Assembly (NCBI RefSeq): GCF_007556815.1
Contig: NZ_CP041743.1
Span: forward strand, 1,488,001-1,552,000
Length of the DNA stretch: 64,000 nt
Direction: 5' to 3'
DNA from: Paraburkholderia megapolitana
GTDB taxonomy: Bacteria; Pseudomonadota; Gammaproteobacteria; Burkholderiales; Burkholderiaceae
Shown here: positions 21,611-29,894 of the stretch, piece by piece
Numbering within the stretch: position 1 is the stretch's first letter
Layout: each line of letters starts with the position of its first letter
Program-made: the position numbers and the translations under genes
The notes under the pieces: generated by a model
Databases searched by the model: none
What the model saw: only the letters and a program-made list of their open reading frames with translations
What the model was told of the DNA's origin: nothing

Positions 21611-22528
21611 ATGTTCATCCGTCAGCTCGACTATCTGGTGACGCTCGCGCGCGAGCAGCATTTCGCGCGCGCCGCCGAGCTGTGTCATGTGTCGCAGCCG
21701 GCGCTTTCGTCGGCGATACGCAATCTCGAAGCCGAACTGGGACTCGTGATCGTGCGGCGCGGCCGGCGCTTTCTCGGCTTCACTGAAGACGGCGAGCGCG
21801 TGCTCGGGTGGGCGCGCCAGACGCTCGCCGCGCTCGATCACATGCGCCAGGACGCGTCGGCGGCGCAGGTTCGTCTGACCGGCACGCTGCGCATCGGCGT
21901 GATACCGACCACGATGCCTGTGGTGAGCTTGCTGCTCGGCGCGTGTCGCGACGCGCATCCGGCGATGCGCTATTCGCTGCGCTCGCTCAGCTCCGATGCG
22001 ATCCTGCGTCAGCTCGACGACTACGAACTCGATATTGGTTTTACGTATCTCGACGATCGCGTGCAGGCGGGCTTCGATGTGCTGCCGTTGTATCACGAGC
22101 GTTATGTGCTGTTGTCACCGGCCGGATCGAGTGAAGGTGTATGCGCCGGTGTGGATCGCTGGGACGCGGTCGGCGCGCTGCCGTTGTGTCTGCTCAGCAA
22201 TGCGATGCAGAACCGTCAGGTGATCAACGCTGCGTTCCGGCGCGGCGGCGTGCAACCATCCGTCGTGCTCGAAGCAGACTCGCTGCTCGCGCTGTATTCG
22301 CACGTCCAGCACGCGGGGTTGCACAGCGTGTTGCCGCACAGCCTGCTCAGCGTGCTCGATGCGCACGACGGCGTGAACGCAGCGCTGCTGCTTCCCGAAC
22401 TGACCCGCGAGATCGGCCTGATCGCGCGCAATCAGCCGTCGATGCCCGCGCTCGCCGCCGCGATGTGGCGAGCGGCCGAGCAACTCGACCTGCAACACAC
22501 ATTCGATTCACTGCTGCCGCACGCATGA
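21611..22528 (+). CDS. LysR-type regulator next to formate dehydrogenase
   Basis: A 305-residue LysR-family transcription factor. The N-terminal winged HTH reads MFIRQLDYLVTLAREQHFARAAELCHVSQPALSSAIRNLEAELG (residues 1-44); the rest is the effector-binding domain (about 90-300). It is transcribed in the same direction as, and just upstream of, the NAD-dependent formate dehydrogenase, with a 186 bp spacer that contains two inverted repeats. LysR regulators of this kind are often found beside formate dehydrogenase genes, so control of fdh is the natural inference; the effector is unknown. Confidence 0.92.
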   Translation: MFIRQLDYLVTLAREQHFARAAELCHVSQPALSSAIRNLEAELGLVIVRRGRRFLGFTEDGERVLGWARQTLAALDHMRQDASAAQVRLTGTLRIGVIPTTMPVVSLLLGACRDAHPAMRYSLRSLSSDAILRQLDDYELDIGFTYLDDRVQAGFDVLPLYHERYVLLSPAGSSEGVCAGVDRWDAVGALPLCLLSNAMQNRQVINAAFRRGGVQPSVVLEADSLLALYSHVQHAGLHSVLPHSLLSVLDAHDGVNAALLLPELTREIGLIARNQPSMPALAAAMWRAAEQLDLQHTFDSLLPHA

Positions 22529-22559
22529 CGAAATCGACGAAGCCGCTCGTGCGGCGAGT

Positions 22560-22603
22560 TTGATAAGGCGCAGTTATCAACCGATCCGTCCAAACGATTG
22601 GAC
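22560..22603. promoter_or_regulatory. Two inverted repeats upstream of formate dehydrogenase
   Basis: The first inverted repeat has arms TTGATAA (22560-22566) and TTATCAA (22574-22580) around a 7 bp spacer, a LysR-box-like layout. The second has arms GTCCAA (22588-22593) and TTGGAC (22598-22603) around ACGA. Both arm pairs are perfect. They lie 110-155 bp before the fdh start and just after the LysR gene. Binding by the neighbouring LysR protein is inferred. Confidence 0.55.
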
Positions 22604-22714
22604 CAACCGCACCTCGCACGCCGACACTGGGTCTGTCGGTTGTACTGCAGTCGGATGACCGGCCGGCATGAGCACATGCCGCATCTCGACTGAGTCAGAG
22701 CGGAGTGAAACATC

Positions 22715-23917
22715 GTGGCAAAAGTTCTTTGTGTTCTGTATGACGATCCTGTCGGTGGCATGCCGAAAAAATACGCACGCGACGACATCCCGACGATCAA
22801 CCGTTATCACGACGGTCAGACGGCACCCACGCCGGAAGCTATCGATTTCAAACCGGGCGAGCTGCTCGGCAGCGTGTCTGGCGAACTCGGCCTGCGCGCG
22901 TTTCTCGAATCGCACGGTCACACGCTGGTTGTGACCTCCGACAAGGACGGCCCGAACTCGGTCTTCGAGCGCGAACTCGCCGATGCTGAAGTGGTGATCT
23001 CGCAGCCGTTCTGGCCGGCTTACCTGACCGCCGAGCGCATCGCGAAAGCGCCGAAGCTCAAGCTCGCGCTGACCGCCGGCATCGGCTCCGATCACGTCGA
23101 TCTGGCCGCTGCGATCGAGCGCAAGATTACCGTTGCCGAAGTGACGTACTGCAACAGCATCAGCGTGGCCGAACATGTCGTGATGATGATCCTGTCGCAA
23201 GTCAGAAATTATCTGCCGTCGCACGAATGGGTCAAGAAGGGCGGCTGGAATATCGCGGATTGTGTCGAGCGCGCGTATGACCTCGAAGGTATGCATGTGG
23301 GCACGGTCGCTGCCGGCCGGATCGGCGCGGCGGTGTTGCGCCGCCTCAAGCCGTTCGACGTGAAGCTGCATTACACGGACCGCCACCGTTTGCCGGAGCA
23401 GGTTGAACGCGAGTTGGGCGCGACGTGGCACCCGGATGTCGAATCGATGGCGAAGGTGTGCGATGTCGTGACGATCAACTGTCCGCTGCATCCGGAAACG
23501 GAGCATCTGTTCAATGAGCAGATGATCTCGAAGATGAAGCGCGGCGCTTATATCATCAATACGGCGCGCGGCAAGATCGTCGACCGTGACGCGATCGTGC
23601 GTGCGCTAGAAAGCGGGCAGCTCGCCGGTTATGCGGGCGACGTGTGGTTCCCGCAGCCTGCGCCGCGCGATCATCCGTGGCGCACGATGCCGCATCAGGG
23701 CATGACGCCGCATACGTCGGGTACGACGCTGTCCGCGCAGACGCGCTACGCGGCCGGTACGCGCGAGATTCTGGAGTGCTGGTTTGGCGGCAAGCCGATT
23801 CGCGACGAGTATCTGATCGTCGATGGCGGGCAACTGGCCGGTGTCGGTGCGCACTCGTATTCGGCCGGTAATGCGACGTCGGGTTCTGAAGAAGCGGCGC
23901 GGTTCAAGACTGCCTGA
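22715..23917 (+). CDS. fdh: NAD-dependent formate dehydrogenase (single-subunit)
   Basis: Oxidises formate to CO2 with reduction of NAD+, in the cytoplasm. 400 residues, the same length as the Pseudomonas sp. 101 enzyme of the D-2-hydroxyacid dehydrogenase family. Key residues are in place: Asn147 (TYCNSIS), dinucleotide motif GTVAAGRIG at 196-204, NAD-discriminating Asp222 (HYTDRHR), Arg285 (NTARGKIVD), Gln314 (VWFPQPAP) and His333 (TPHTSGTT), each one position later than the mature Pseudomonas numbering. The start codon is GTG with GGAG upstream. It needs no metal, unlike the molybdenum formate dehydrogenases. Neighbours are a LysR regulator upstream and an HPP membrane protein downstream. 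Confidence 0.96.
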   Translation: MAKVLCVLYDDPVGGMPKKYARDDIPTINRYHDGQTAPTPEAIDFKPGELLGSVSGELGLRAFLESHGHTLVVTSDKDGPNSVFERELADAEVVISQPFWPAYLTAERIAKAPKLKLALTAGIGSDHVDLAAAIERKITVAEVTYCNSISVAEHVVMMILSQVRNYLPSHEWVKKGGWNIADCVERAYDLEGMHVGTVAAGRIGAAVLRRLKPFDVKLHYTDRHRLPEQVERELGATWHPDVESMAKVCDVVTINCPLHPETEHLFNEQMISKMKRGAYIINTARGKIVDRDAIVRALESGQLAGYAGDVWFPQPAPRDHPWRTMPHQGMTPHTSGTTLSAQTRYAAGTREILECWFGGKPIRDEYLIVDGGQLAGVGAHSYSAGNATSGSEEAARFKTA

Positions 23918-23984
23918 GCCTGCTTGAGCGATTGGCAATTTCGTCGCGCTCATGGTGCGATTTTTTCCAGCTAACGCCTGATAC

Positions 23985-24012
23985 AGACGCGCCGCAAACC
24001 TGCGGCGTGTCT
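23985..24012 (+). terminator. Hairpin after formate dehydrogenase
   Basis: A 12 bp stem, one G-U pair, from AGACGCGCCGCA and TGCGGCGTGTCT around AACC. It lies between fdh and the HPP gene. There is no downstream T-run, so it may be a Rho-dependent end or an mRNA-stabilising hairpin rather than an intrinsic terminator. Confidence 0.4.
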
Positions 24013-24031
24013 GCTCCTGCCCATTCAAAAC

Positions 24032-24547
24032 ATGAAGAATCCTTCCGAAGCGACGGGACGCATCACGCGTTCCGTATCCCGCACGCCGGTGTTGCAGGCA
24101 ATCTGCGGATTTGTCGGCGGTGCGCTTGCTATCAGCCTGACCGGCCTGCTCGGCAGACTGGTCGATGCGCCGCTGCTGATCGCGCCTTTCGGCGCATCGA
24201 GCGTTTTATTGTTTGCCGCGCCCGACAGCGCGTTCGCCCAGCCGCGCAATCTGGTGTGGGGGCATCTGATTGCATCGACGGTCGGCTTAGCGGTGTTCTG
24301 GCTAGCCGGTGTTGGTCTCTGGCAGATGGCGCTCGCCGTGGGCGCGGCCATCGCGTTGATGCAACTCACGCGTACGGTTCATCCGCCCGCGGGCGCCGAT
24401 CCGCTCGTCATCATGCTGGGCGGCGGCGCGTCGGGCACCTTCCTGTTGTTTCCGGTGCTGGCCGGCGTGCTGTCGTTACTGCTGATCGCGCTCGTGTTCA
24501 ATTCGCTAGTGCGCGGCGAACGCTGGCCACGGCGAGACATTTCTTGA
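24032..24547 (+). CDS. HPP family membrane protein
   Basis: A 171-residue inner-membrane protein of the HPP family, named for the motif seen here as TRTVHPPAGADPLVIMLGG near residues 111-129. Four hydrophobic segments are visible (about 22-42, 48-64, 78-103 and 131-158). Members in plants and cyanobacteria have been linked to nitrite transport, but the bacterial role is not established. It follows the formate dehydrogenase gene after 114 bp on the same strand; a link to formate or one-carbon metabolism is only positional. Confidence 0.85.
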   Translation: MKNPSEATGRITRSVSRTPVLQAICGFVGGALAISLTGLLGRLVDAPLLIAPFGASSVLLFAAPDSAFAQPRNLVWGHLIASTVGLAVFWLAGVGLWQMALAVGAAIALMQLTRTVHPPAGADPLVIMLGGGASGTFLLFPVLAGVLSLLLIALVFNSLVRGERWPRRDIS

Positions 24548-24575
24548 CGTTTGGATTTGTGGCGCTGGGTATAAT
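24544..24575 (+). promoter_or_regulatory. Candidate promoter for the lysine/alanine-rich secreted protein
   Basis: A perfect -10 hexamer TATAAT (24570-24575) lies 40 bp before the ATG of the next gene. TTGACG (24544-24549), overlapping the HPP stop codon, is the best -35, but the spacing is 20 bp, longer than usual. The -10 is convincing; the -35 is doubtful. Confidence 0.5.
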
Positions 24576-24615
24576 CGCGACCCGCAAAACAAATCGAACG
24601 CAGGAGTGGCAGGAG

Positions 24616-25083
24616 ATGCAGGTACGCGCAGTAGTGGTAGCCGTCATGGTGGGATGTTTTTCCTGTGTGACGATGGCGGCGCAGCAGTACGCCGAGGTGT
24701 GGAATCCGCCGGAGGCGGTGAAAACAACCAAAACGACGAAGACAGCAAAGCGGACCGGCGGTGCGGCGCGCAAGATCGCCAAACCCACGACAACGGCGAC
24801 AGCTACGACGAAGCATCGTGGGGCGGTTCATGCAACGTCACACGCGGCGCCGCGCACGAAGCCAGCCGTGCGAACCGCTAAAGCGCACGTGCCGTCGGCA
24901 ACGGTGCACGCGAGCCGCAAGACAAAGCAGTCCGTTGCCTCGACGGGCGCAACGTCGCGCGCCACAGTGCGATCGAAAAAAATCGCTGCGGCGCCAATGA
25001 AGCGCAACACATCGCAGACTGCGAACCGGCAACCGGCAACGAATGCCGCGGGACGTGCGGGCACCGAGCCGCCGATTCTCTAG
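24616..25083 (+). CDS. Secreted Lys/Thr/Ala-rich hypothetical protein
   Basis: A 155-residue protein with a likely Sec signal peptide (MQVRAVVVAVMVGCFSCVTMAAQ; cleavage after Ala-Ala near residue 22), then a short segment QYAEVWNPPEA, then about 110 residues of basic low-complexity sequence rich in Lys, Thr, Ala, Arg and Ser. The start has AGGAG about 9 bp upstream. I do not know its function; composition suggests an extended polycationic periplasmic or cell-surface protein. The longer upstream open frame is not coding, since it overlaps the HPP gene in another frame. Confidence 0.65.
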   Translation: MQVRAVVVAVMVGCFSCVTMAAQQYAEVWNPPEAVKTTKTTKTAKRTGGAARKIAKPTTTATATTKHRGAVHATSHAAPRTKPAVRTAKAHVPSATVHASRKTKQSVASTGATSRATVRSKKIAAAPMKRNTSQTANRQPATNAAGRAGTEPPIL

Positions 25084-25193
25084 CCTCTAGTCATTCCGCT
25101 CGAAACGAACGATTGAGCTAACCGCACACTGTCGCGGTCTGGGGTGCACGCTTTCTCTGTGCGCACCTCGAATCAACGAGCCGTACGCGCAGC

Positions 25194-26039
25194 TCATTGC
25201 ACGGCGAGACTGTTCGCCACCAGCCTCAGCGTTTCGATCGAGCGCGGGTCGCGGATCCGCGTGTAGAGCGTCACACGCGATTCCGGCAGCGCCGGCAAGC
25301 CAAGGCGCGCACTGACATCGATCAGACCGCGCGGCGCCACACGTCGTGCGAGCGGCGAAATCGCGAGGCCCGCTGCGACCGCTGCGCCAACCGCGACCAT
25401 GCCGCCGCCGATGAACACTTCACGCCATCCGATCCCCGCGTCGTCCAGCGTTTTCAGCGCCACGGCACGCACGTTGCAGGGTGGTGCCAGCAGCGCGAGC
25501 GGAAGCGGTTCGCCGGGGCGCGGCAACCAGTCCGGACTGGCAAGCCAGCCGAGCGCTTCGCCGAACAGCAGTTGCGCGTCGTCACGCAGCGCATCGTCGG
25601 GATCATGGCGCACGATCGCCGCATCGAGCCGCCGCTCGTCGAACTGCGTCCGCAGCGCAGCCGAGGGGCCCATATGAAGCTCGATCAACAGACCGGGATC
25701 GTATGCGTTGAGCTTCGCGAGTAGCGCCGGCAGACCCGCTCCGGTGACGTGCTCGCTGAGCCCGAGCGACAGCCGGCGTCGCTCGACGGCGAGTGCACCG
25801 AGCGCCCGCTCGTGAGCACTCAGCAAATCGCGTGCAGCAACGAGGAACGTATCGCCGTCGCCGGTCAGCCGGACGAGGCGCGGCGTGCGCTCGACCAGCT
25901 GCTTGCCGAGGTGTGTCTCCAGCCGCTTGAGCTTCAGACTGACCGCCGATTGCGTAGTGTCGAGCGCATCCGCCGCGCGTGTGAAGCTGTGCAGATCGGC
26001 AACCAGAACGAACGCGCGCACTGCATCGAGATCGAGCAT
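25194..26039 (-). CDS. LysR-type regulator, divergent from tautomerase
   Basis: A 281-residue LysR-family protein. HTH region LDLDAVRAFVLVADLHSFTRAADALDTTQSAVSLKLKRLETHLGKQL occupies residues 2-48, and the effector domain follows from about 90. I take the ATG of MLDLDAV; an upstream in-frame ATG at 26051 adds four residues. The gene is divergent from the tautomerase-family gene with a short shared control region that holds an inverted repeat (26042-26060). By the usual LysR arrangement it is likely to regulate the tautomerase and itself. Confidence 0.9.
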   Translation of the reverse strand: MLDLDAVRAFVLVADLHSFTRAADALDTTQSAVSLKLKRLETHLGKQLVERTPRLVRLTGDGDTFLVAARDLLSAHERALGALAVERRRLSLGLSEHVTGAGLPALLAKLNAYDPGLLIELHMGPSAALRTQFDERRLDAAIVRHDPDDALRDDAQLLFGEALGWLASPDWLPRPGEPLPLALLAPPCNVRAVALKTLDDAGIGWREVFIGGGMVAVGAAVAAGLAISPLARRVAPRGLIDVSARLGLPALPESRVTLYTRIRDPRSIETLRLVANSLAVQ

Positions 26040-26041
26040 GA

Positions 26042-26089
26042 TCATTTCCAATGAAAATGATTGAAATAGGTAGTCATATCTTTTAATAA
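26042..26089 (+). promoter_or_regulatory. Shared LysR/tautomerase control region
   Basis: TTGAAA (26061-26066) and TAATAA (26084-26089) with 17 bp spacing make a good promoter for the tautomerase gene. Directly upstream, arms TCATTT (26042-26047) and AAATGA (26055-26060) form an inverted repeat that overlaps the start of the LysR gene, a position suited to activation of the tautomerase and autorepression. Confidence 0.6.
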
Positions 26090-26145
26090 TGGATGATACG
26101 GCTTATTCTGGGTACCAGAAATCGTTCTGACCCAAGGAGGTCATC

Positions 26146-26529
26146 ATGCCGTTCACTCGTATCGCAATACGCGCTGGCCAATCCGCTGCCTACAAGGCGG
26201 CTTTGTCGGAAGGCATTCAGCGCGCGCTGGTCGCCACCTTCAACGTGCCCGAGGACGACATCTTCATGGTCGTCAGCGAACACGACGAAAACAGCTTCTT
26301 TTTCAAGCCGAGCTACCTCGGTATCGAGCACAGCGAGAACCTCGTGCTGATCCAGTTGACGGTGAGCAATACCCGCACCGTCGAACAGAAAAAGGCGCTG
26401 TACCGCCGCATCGCCGACGAACTCGCGGAGAGCCCGGGCGTGCGAAAAGAGGACGTGTTCATCAACCTGGTCGAAGTGCAGACGGAGAACTGGTCGTTCG
26501 GTAACGGTATTGCGCAGTACGCGACGTAA
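26146..26529 (+). CDS. Tautomerase-family protein
   Basis: A 127-residue protein of the 4-oxalocrotonate tautomerase superfamily, in the longer form with two beta-alpha-beta units. After removal of Met the amino-terminal Pro (MPFTRIAIRAGQ) is the catalytic general base of the family. Other features are the FNVPEDDIFMVVSEHDEN segment and RKEDVFINLVEVQTENWSFGNG, typical of the second unit. The ribosome binding site AAGGAGG is strong. It is divergently transcribed from a LysR regulator. The natural substrate is unknown. Confidence 0.88.
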   Translation: MPFTRIAIRAGQSAAYKAALSEGIQRALVATFNVPEDDIFMVVSEHDENSFFFKPSYLGIEHSENLVLIQLTVSNTRTVEQKKALYRRIADELAESPGVRKEDVFINLVEVQTENWSFGNGIAQYAT

Positions 26530-26700
26530 GCGGTGGTTGTGCGGCGGCGTGCGCGTGAGGGCGAACGGTTTTTCTACCTTACGCAGGTTTGCAGGAACGA
26601 AAGAGCCGCGTATGGCGGTTCGTGTACGATAAACAGGCTGTCTTGCGGATAGCGGGTGCGCGGTTTGCGTGCTCGCTTGACGGTCGTACACGGAGCGTTC

Positions 26701-28362
26701 ATGACTCGCGTTTTCGAACTCGTGCTCGAGATTCCCAGCGCTGCGGCGCGCGAATGGTGCGCTGGGCGCGCGTCGGCGGATGGTGCGGATGGTGACGCGG
26801 ATGGTGATATAGCCGCTGCACAAACCGACGCGCTTCTCGTCAAAGCGCTGGCCGCGCTGCCTGGCATCGCGGGCAGGCGGCGCAGCGTTGCACACATCGC
26901 AGTGCGCGACTTCGATGCGAAGAGGGCGCTGGGCGACGCGGGATGGCGGCTCGCAGTCGAGGCGTCTGGCGCCGGGCGGCGCGTGATCGCGGTTCATGGC
27001 GAAGCGCATTCGCCCGGCATCACGATTCGCAACGCCGCATTTCAGGCACCACTCGATGCACAGGAATTGCACGAGGTATCGTTCGATCGCGCGCCTGAAG
27101 CGTTCAGAAAGGTGTTGCCGGACCCGAGCCGGATCGAGCCGACCGTTTCTTTCGAATGCAGCCGGACGCGGTGGCGGCCCTTGTCGACAGAGGCTGGCTT
27201 GCCGGTCGATGTCGTGTTCGAGCGTATCGATGTACTGGACTCGTCGGGTTTCGATGGCGCGCCGCCGGTTCGGGAGATCCATCTGACGGTTCCTGTCGCC
27301 GATATAGCCGACGTATCCGATGTACATGACGCAGCGGAAGCCCCCCACGCCGCTCGCCGCGCACTCTTCGCCATCGCTCGTGAAATCGTTGCCGCGCTGC
27401 CCGCCTTTGCGGTTCTCGACAGTGCGGTCGACCGCGCATTCCGCGACAATTTTCAAACTCAACTCGAACCCGTCTACGCACAACCGATCGATCTGGCCGG
27501 CACCGCAACCCAACGCGATGCACTGATCGCGATTGGCGGCAATCTTGCGCGACACTGGTTCGGCAACGAAGCCAGCGTGCGCGATGCCGCAAACGTCGAA
27601 TCAGTCCATCAGATGCGCGTCGCGCAGCGCCGCCTGAAAACCGCGATGCGTCTTTTCAGGCACTGGCAGGACGATGCCTGGACGATGCAGATCGCGCCGG
27701 GGCTCAAGTGGCTCGGCGACCTGCTCGGCGATGCGCGCGACTGGGACGTGTTCATCGATTCGACGTTGCCCGCGCTAGTCGCCGCCGACACCGACGCTGC
27801 ACGCTGGAGCGGTACGTTCGACGCAGCCAATGTGCAGCGGCTGGCGATGCGCGCGCGCATCCAGGATGGAATGCATTCGTCGCGCTACGCGCAACTCACA
27901 CTTGCGTGGCTCGAATGGCAGGGCGAACTGCTACACGACGATCGTCGCGCGGCCGCAGGCGATGTCGCTGCAGATTCGCTGAACACGCACGCAGGCAAGC
28001 GTGTGCGCAAGGCATTCAAGCAACTGATGGCGACCCCGAAGCTCACCACGCTCGACGACGCGTCGCGCCATCAAGAACGCATTCGCGCGAAGCGCCTGCG
28101 CTACACGCTGGAATTCATCGAATCGCTCACGACGAAACAGACTCGCGGCGAGGTTGTGAAAACACTGTCGCGGATGCAGGGCGTGCTAGGCGACGGCAAC
28201 GATGCGGTCGTTGCGCTCGGCTACCTGGAACAGCTCGAAGTCGACGCGTATCAACTGGGTTTTGCGCGCGGCTGGTGCGAAGCGGTGAAGCGTTATACGG
28301 CGAAGGAAGGCGAGCGTTTGTTGCGCACCCTAGGCAAGCCGAAGCTTCGCGACGGCCGATGA
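26701..28362 (+). CDS. CYTH-like plus CHAD domain protein
   Basis: A 553-residue protein. Residues about 272-553 are a CHAD domain, an all-helical fold rich in conserved His and basic residues (VESVHQMRVAQRRLKTAMRLFRHW, HQERIRAKRLRYTLEFIESL, GVLGDGNDAVVALGYLEQL), which binds polyphosphate and is targeted to polyphosphate granules in studied species. The first 250 residues are in the place of a CYTH/triphosphate-tunnel domain, but the diagnostic ExExK start is not intact (MTRVFELVLEIPS), so catalytic activity of that half is doubtful. It appears monocistronic. Confidence 0.8.
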   Translation: MTRVFELVLEIPSAAAREWCAGRASADGADGDADGDIAAAQTDALLVKALAALPGIAGRRRSVAHIAVRDFDAKRALGDAGWRLAVEASGAGRRVIAVHGEAHSPGITIRNAAFQAPLDAQELHEVSFDRAPEAFRKVLPDPSRIEPTVSFECSRTRWRPLSTEAGLPVDVVFERIDVLDSSGFDGAPPVREIHLTVPVADIADVSDVHDAAEAPHAARRALFAIAREIVAALPAFAVLDSAVDRAFRDNFQTQLEPVYAQPIDLAGTATQRDALIAIGGNLARHWFGNEASVRDAANVESVHQMRVAQRRLKTAMRLFRHWQDDAWTMQIAPGLKWLGDLLGDARDWDVFIDSTLPALVAADTDAARWSGTFDAANVQRLAMRARIQDGMHSSRYAQLTLAWLEWQGELLHDDRRAAAGDVAADSLNTHAGKRVRKAFKQLMATPKLTTLDDASRHQERIRAKRLRYTLEFIESLTTKQTRGEVVKTLSRMQGVLGDGNDAVVALGYLEQLEVDAYQLGFARGWCEAVKRYTAKEGERLLRTLGKPKLRDGR

Positions 28363-28494
28363 TCCAGCTTGTCGGTGCGCAATCAGTTGCGCAGCATGTG
28401 CGGCAGTTCAGGACTGCGAGCGCGATTCTCGATGCGATCGACCCGCGATCGACCCGGTGCAACTGACCACGTATGGCCCCGCACGAGGCTTACA

Positions 28495-29196
28495 TTACGC
28501 GCTACTACGCGCATACCCCGCGAACGGCTGGTTCGGCCGTACCCGTCCGTCGCCCACCTGCACGACCTGATCGCCGAAAGCGGCGACATCGTCGGGATCG
28601 TGTGTGATCAGCAGCATCGGAATATCGAGGCGCGCCTGTAGATCCGACAGCTCGCGCCGCATGCGTTCGCGCAGCGCGTAATCGAGTGCGGAGAACGGCT
28701 CGTCGAGCAGCAGTAATTGCGGCCGCGCGACGAGCGCACGCGCCAGCGCAACACGCTGTTTCTGCCCACCCGACAACTGCGCCGGATGATTGCGCGCAAC
28801 GCTCTGCAGATCGAGCGCGTTCACCCAGTAATCGACGTCCGGATGATCGAACCGCGCGCGCGGGTTCAGCCAACCCGGCTGCAGACCAAAACCGATGTTC
28901 TGCCGCACGTTCAAATGCGGAAACAGCGCGTAGTCCTGAAACAGATACGCGACCTTGCGCTGCTGCGGTTTCAGATCGATGCCGCGTGCACTATCGAACA
29001 GCGCCGCGCCGTTCAACACGATCGATCCTTCATCGGGTCGCAGCAAACCGGCGATCGCCTGCAGCGTCAGGCTCTTGCCCGCGCCCGACGGACCGAACAG
29101 CACGACGCGTTGTTCGGTCGCGGCGAACGAGATGTCGAGCGTGAAGCGATGCCCGGCACTTGCGAGGGTTTTGCGGATGTCGACGGCGAGCGGCAT
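28495..29196 (-). CDS. modC: Molybdate ABC transporter ATP-binding protein
   Basis: A 233-residue ABC ATPase that powers molybdate uptake. Walker A GPSGAGKS near residue 35, Q-loop YLFQDYALFPH, signature LSGGQKQR near 140 and Walker B LLLLDEPFSALD near 160 are all present. It is shorter than classical ModC (about 350 residues): the C-terminal molybdopterin-binding (TOBE/MOP) regulatory domain is absent, and the protein ends soon after the His-switch (LLITHDPDD). It is the third gene of modABC, 1 bp after the modB stop. Function is assigned mainly from the neighbouring modA and modB. Confidence 0.9.
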   Translation of the reverse strand: MPLAVDIRKTLASAGHRFTLDISFAATEQRVVLFGPSGAGKSLTLQAIAGLLRPDEGSIVLNGAALFDSARGIDLKPQQRKVAYLFQDYALFPHLNVRQNIGFGLQPGWLNPRARFDHPDVDYWVNALDLQSVARNHPAQLSGGQKQRVALARALVARPQLLLLDEPFSALDYALRERMRRELSDLQARLDIPMLLITHDPDDVAAFGDQVVQVGDGRVRPNQPFAGYARSSA

Positions 29197-29197
29197 G

Positions 29198-29872
29198 TCA
29201 GCGGGACGTGAGCAGCGAATGTTGCGGCACGAGCCGACCTGCCAGCACGAGGATCACCACGCAGGTGACCGATGTGACGAGCACGAGGAAATTGGCGGTG
29301 GCGTCGTCGCCGGCCTGAACCGCTGCATAGACCGCAACCGACAGCGTCTGCGTGCGCCCCGGCAGATTACCGGCGATCATCAGCGTCGCGCCGAACTCGC
29401 CGAGCGCGCGTGCGAATGCGAGCAGCGTGCCGGCGAGAATGCCGCGCGCCGCGAGCGGTAGCGTCACACGAAAGAAGATGCCGGCTTCCGTGATACCGAG
29501 CGTGCGCGCGGCGCGCTCGAGTTGCGGATCGACCGCCTCGAAGGCGGCGCGCGCCGATTTCAGCACGAGCGGAAACGCGACCACCATCGACGCGATCACC
29601 GCGCCCTGCCACGTGAACACCAGCTGGATGCCGAGCCGGTCGAGCCACGCGCCAAACACGCCGCGCCGGCCGAGCAGCACGAGCAGGTAATAGCCGAGCA
29701 CGGTGGGCGGCATGACGAGCGGCAGCGTCAGCAGTGAATCGACGAGATCGCGCGCGCCCGAGCGCCAGCGCGCGAGCCCGAAGCCCGCGACGACACCGAA
29801 CACGAGATTGAGCGCGGTCGCCCAGCCGGCAACCTTCAGCGACAGTAGCAGTGGAACCCAGGCCTGTTGCAT
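29198..29872 (-). CDS. modB: Molybdate ABC transporter permease
   Basis: A 224-residue inner-membrane permease. About five hydrophobic helices are visible, and the EAA loop reads EAVDPQLERAARTLGITEAGIFFRVTLPLAARGILAGTLLAFARALGEFGAT, with the FARALGEFGAT element characteristic of ModB. I start at MQQAWVPLLL; the upstream part of the open frame is arginine-rich and not conserved. It lies 22 bp after modA and immediately before modC on the same strand. Confidence 0.93.
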   Translation of the reverse strand: MQQAWVPLLLSLKVAGWATALNLVFGVVAGFGLARWRSGARDLVDSLLTLPLVMPPTVLGYYLLVLLGRRGVFGAWLDRLGIQLVFTWQGAVIASMVVAFPLVLKSARAAFEAVDPQLERAARTLGITEAGIFFRVTLPLAARGILAGTLLAFARALGEFGATLMIAGNLPGRTQTLSVAVYAAVQAGDDATANFLVLVTSVTCVVILVLAGRLVPQHSLLTSR

Positions 29873-29894
29873 GGCAGAGCGCGACGGGCGGCGT

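Noticed and set aside
23932..24615. Long in-frame 5' extension of the secreted basic protein
   Set aside because: It overlaps the HPP gene on the same strand in another frame, and the signal peptide and promoter place the start at 24616.
26083..27555. A 490-codon minus-strand open frame across the tautomerase and CYTH-CHAD genes
   Set aside because: It covers two supported plus-strand genes and their control region, and shows no protein family signal.
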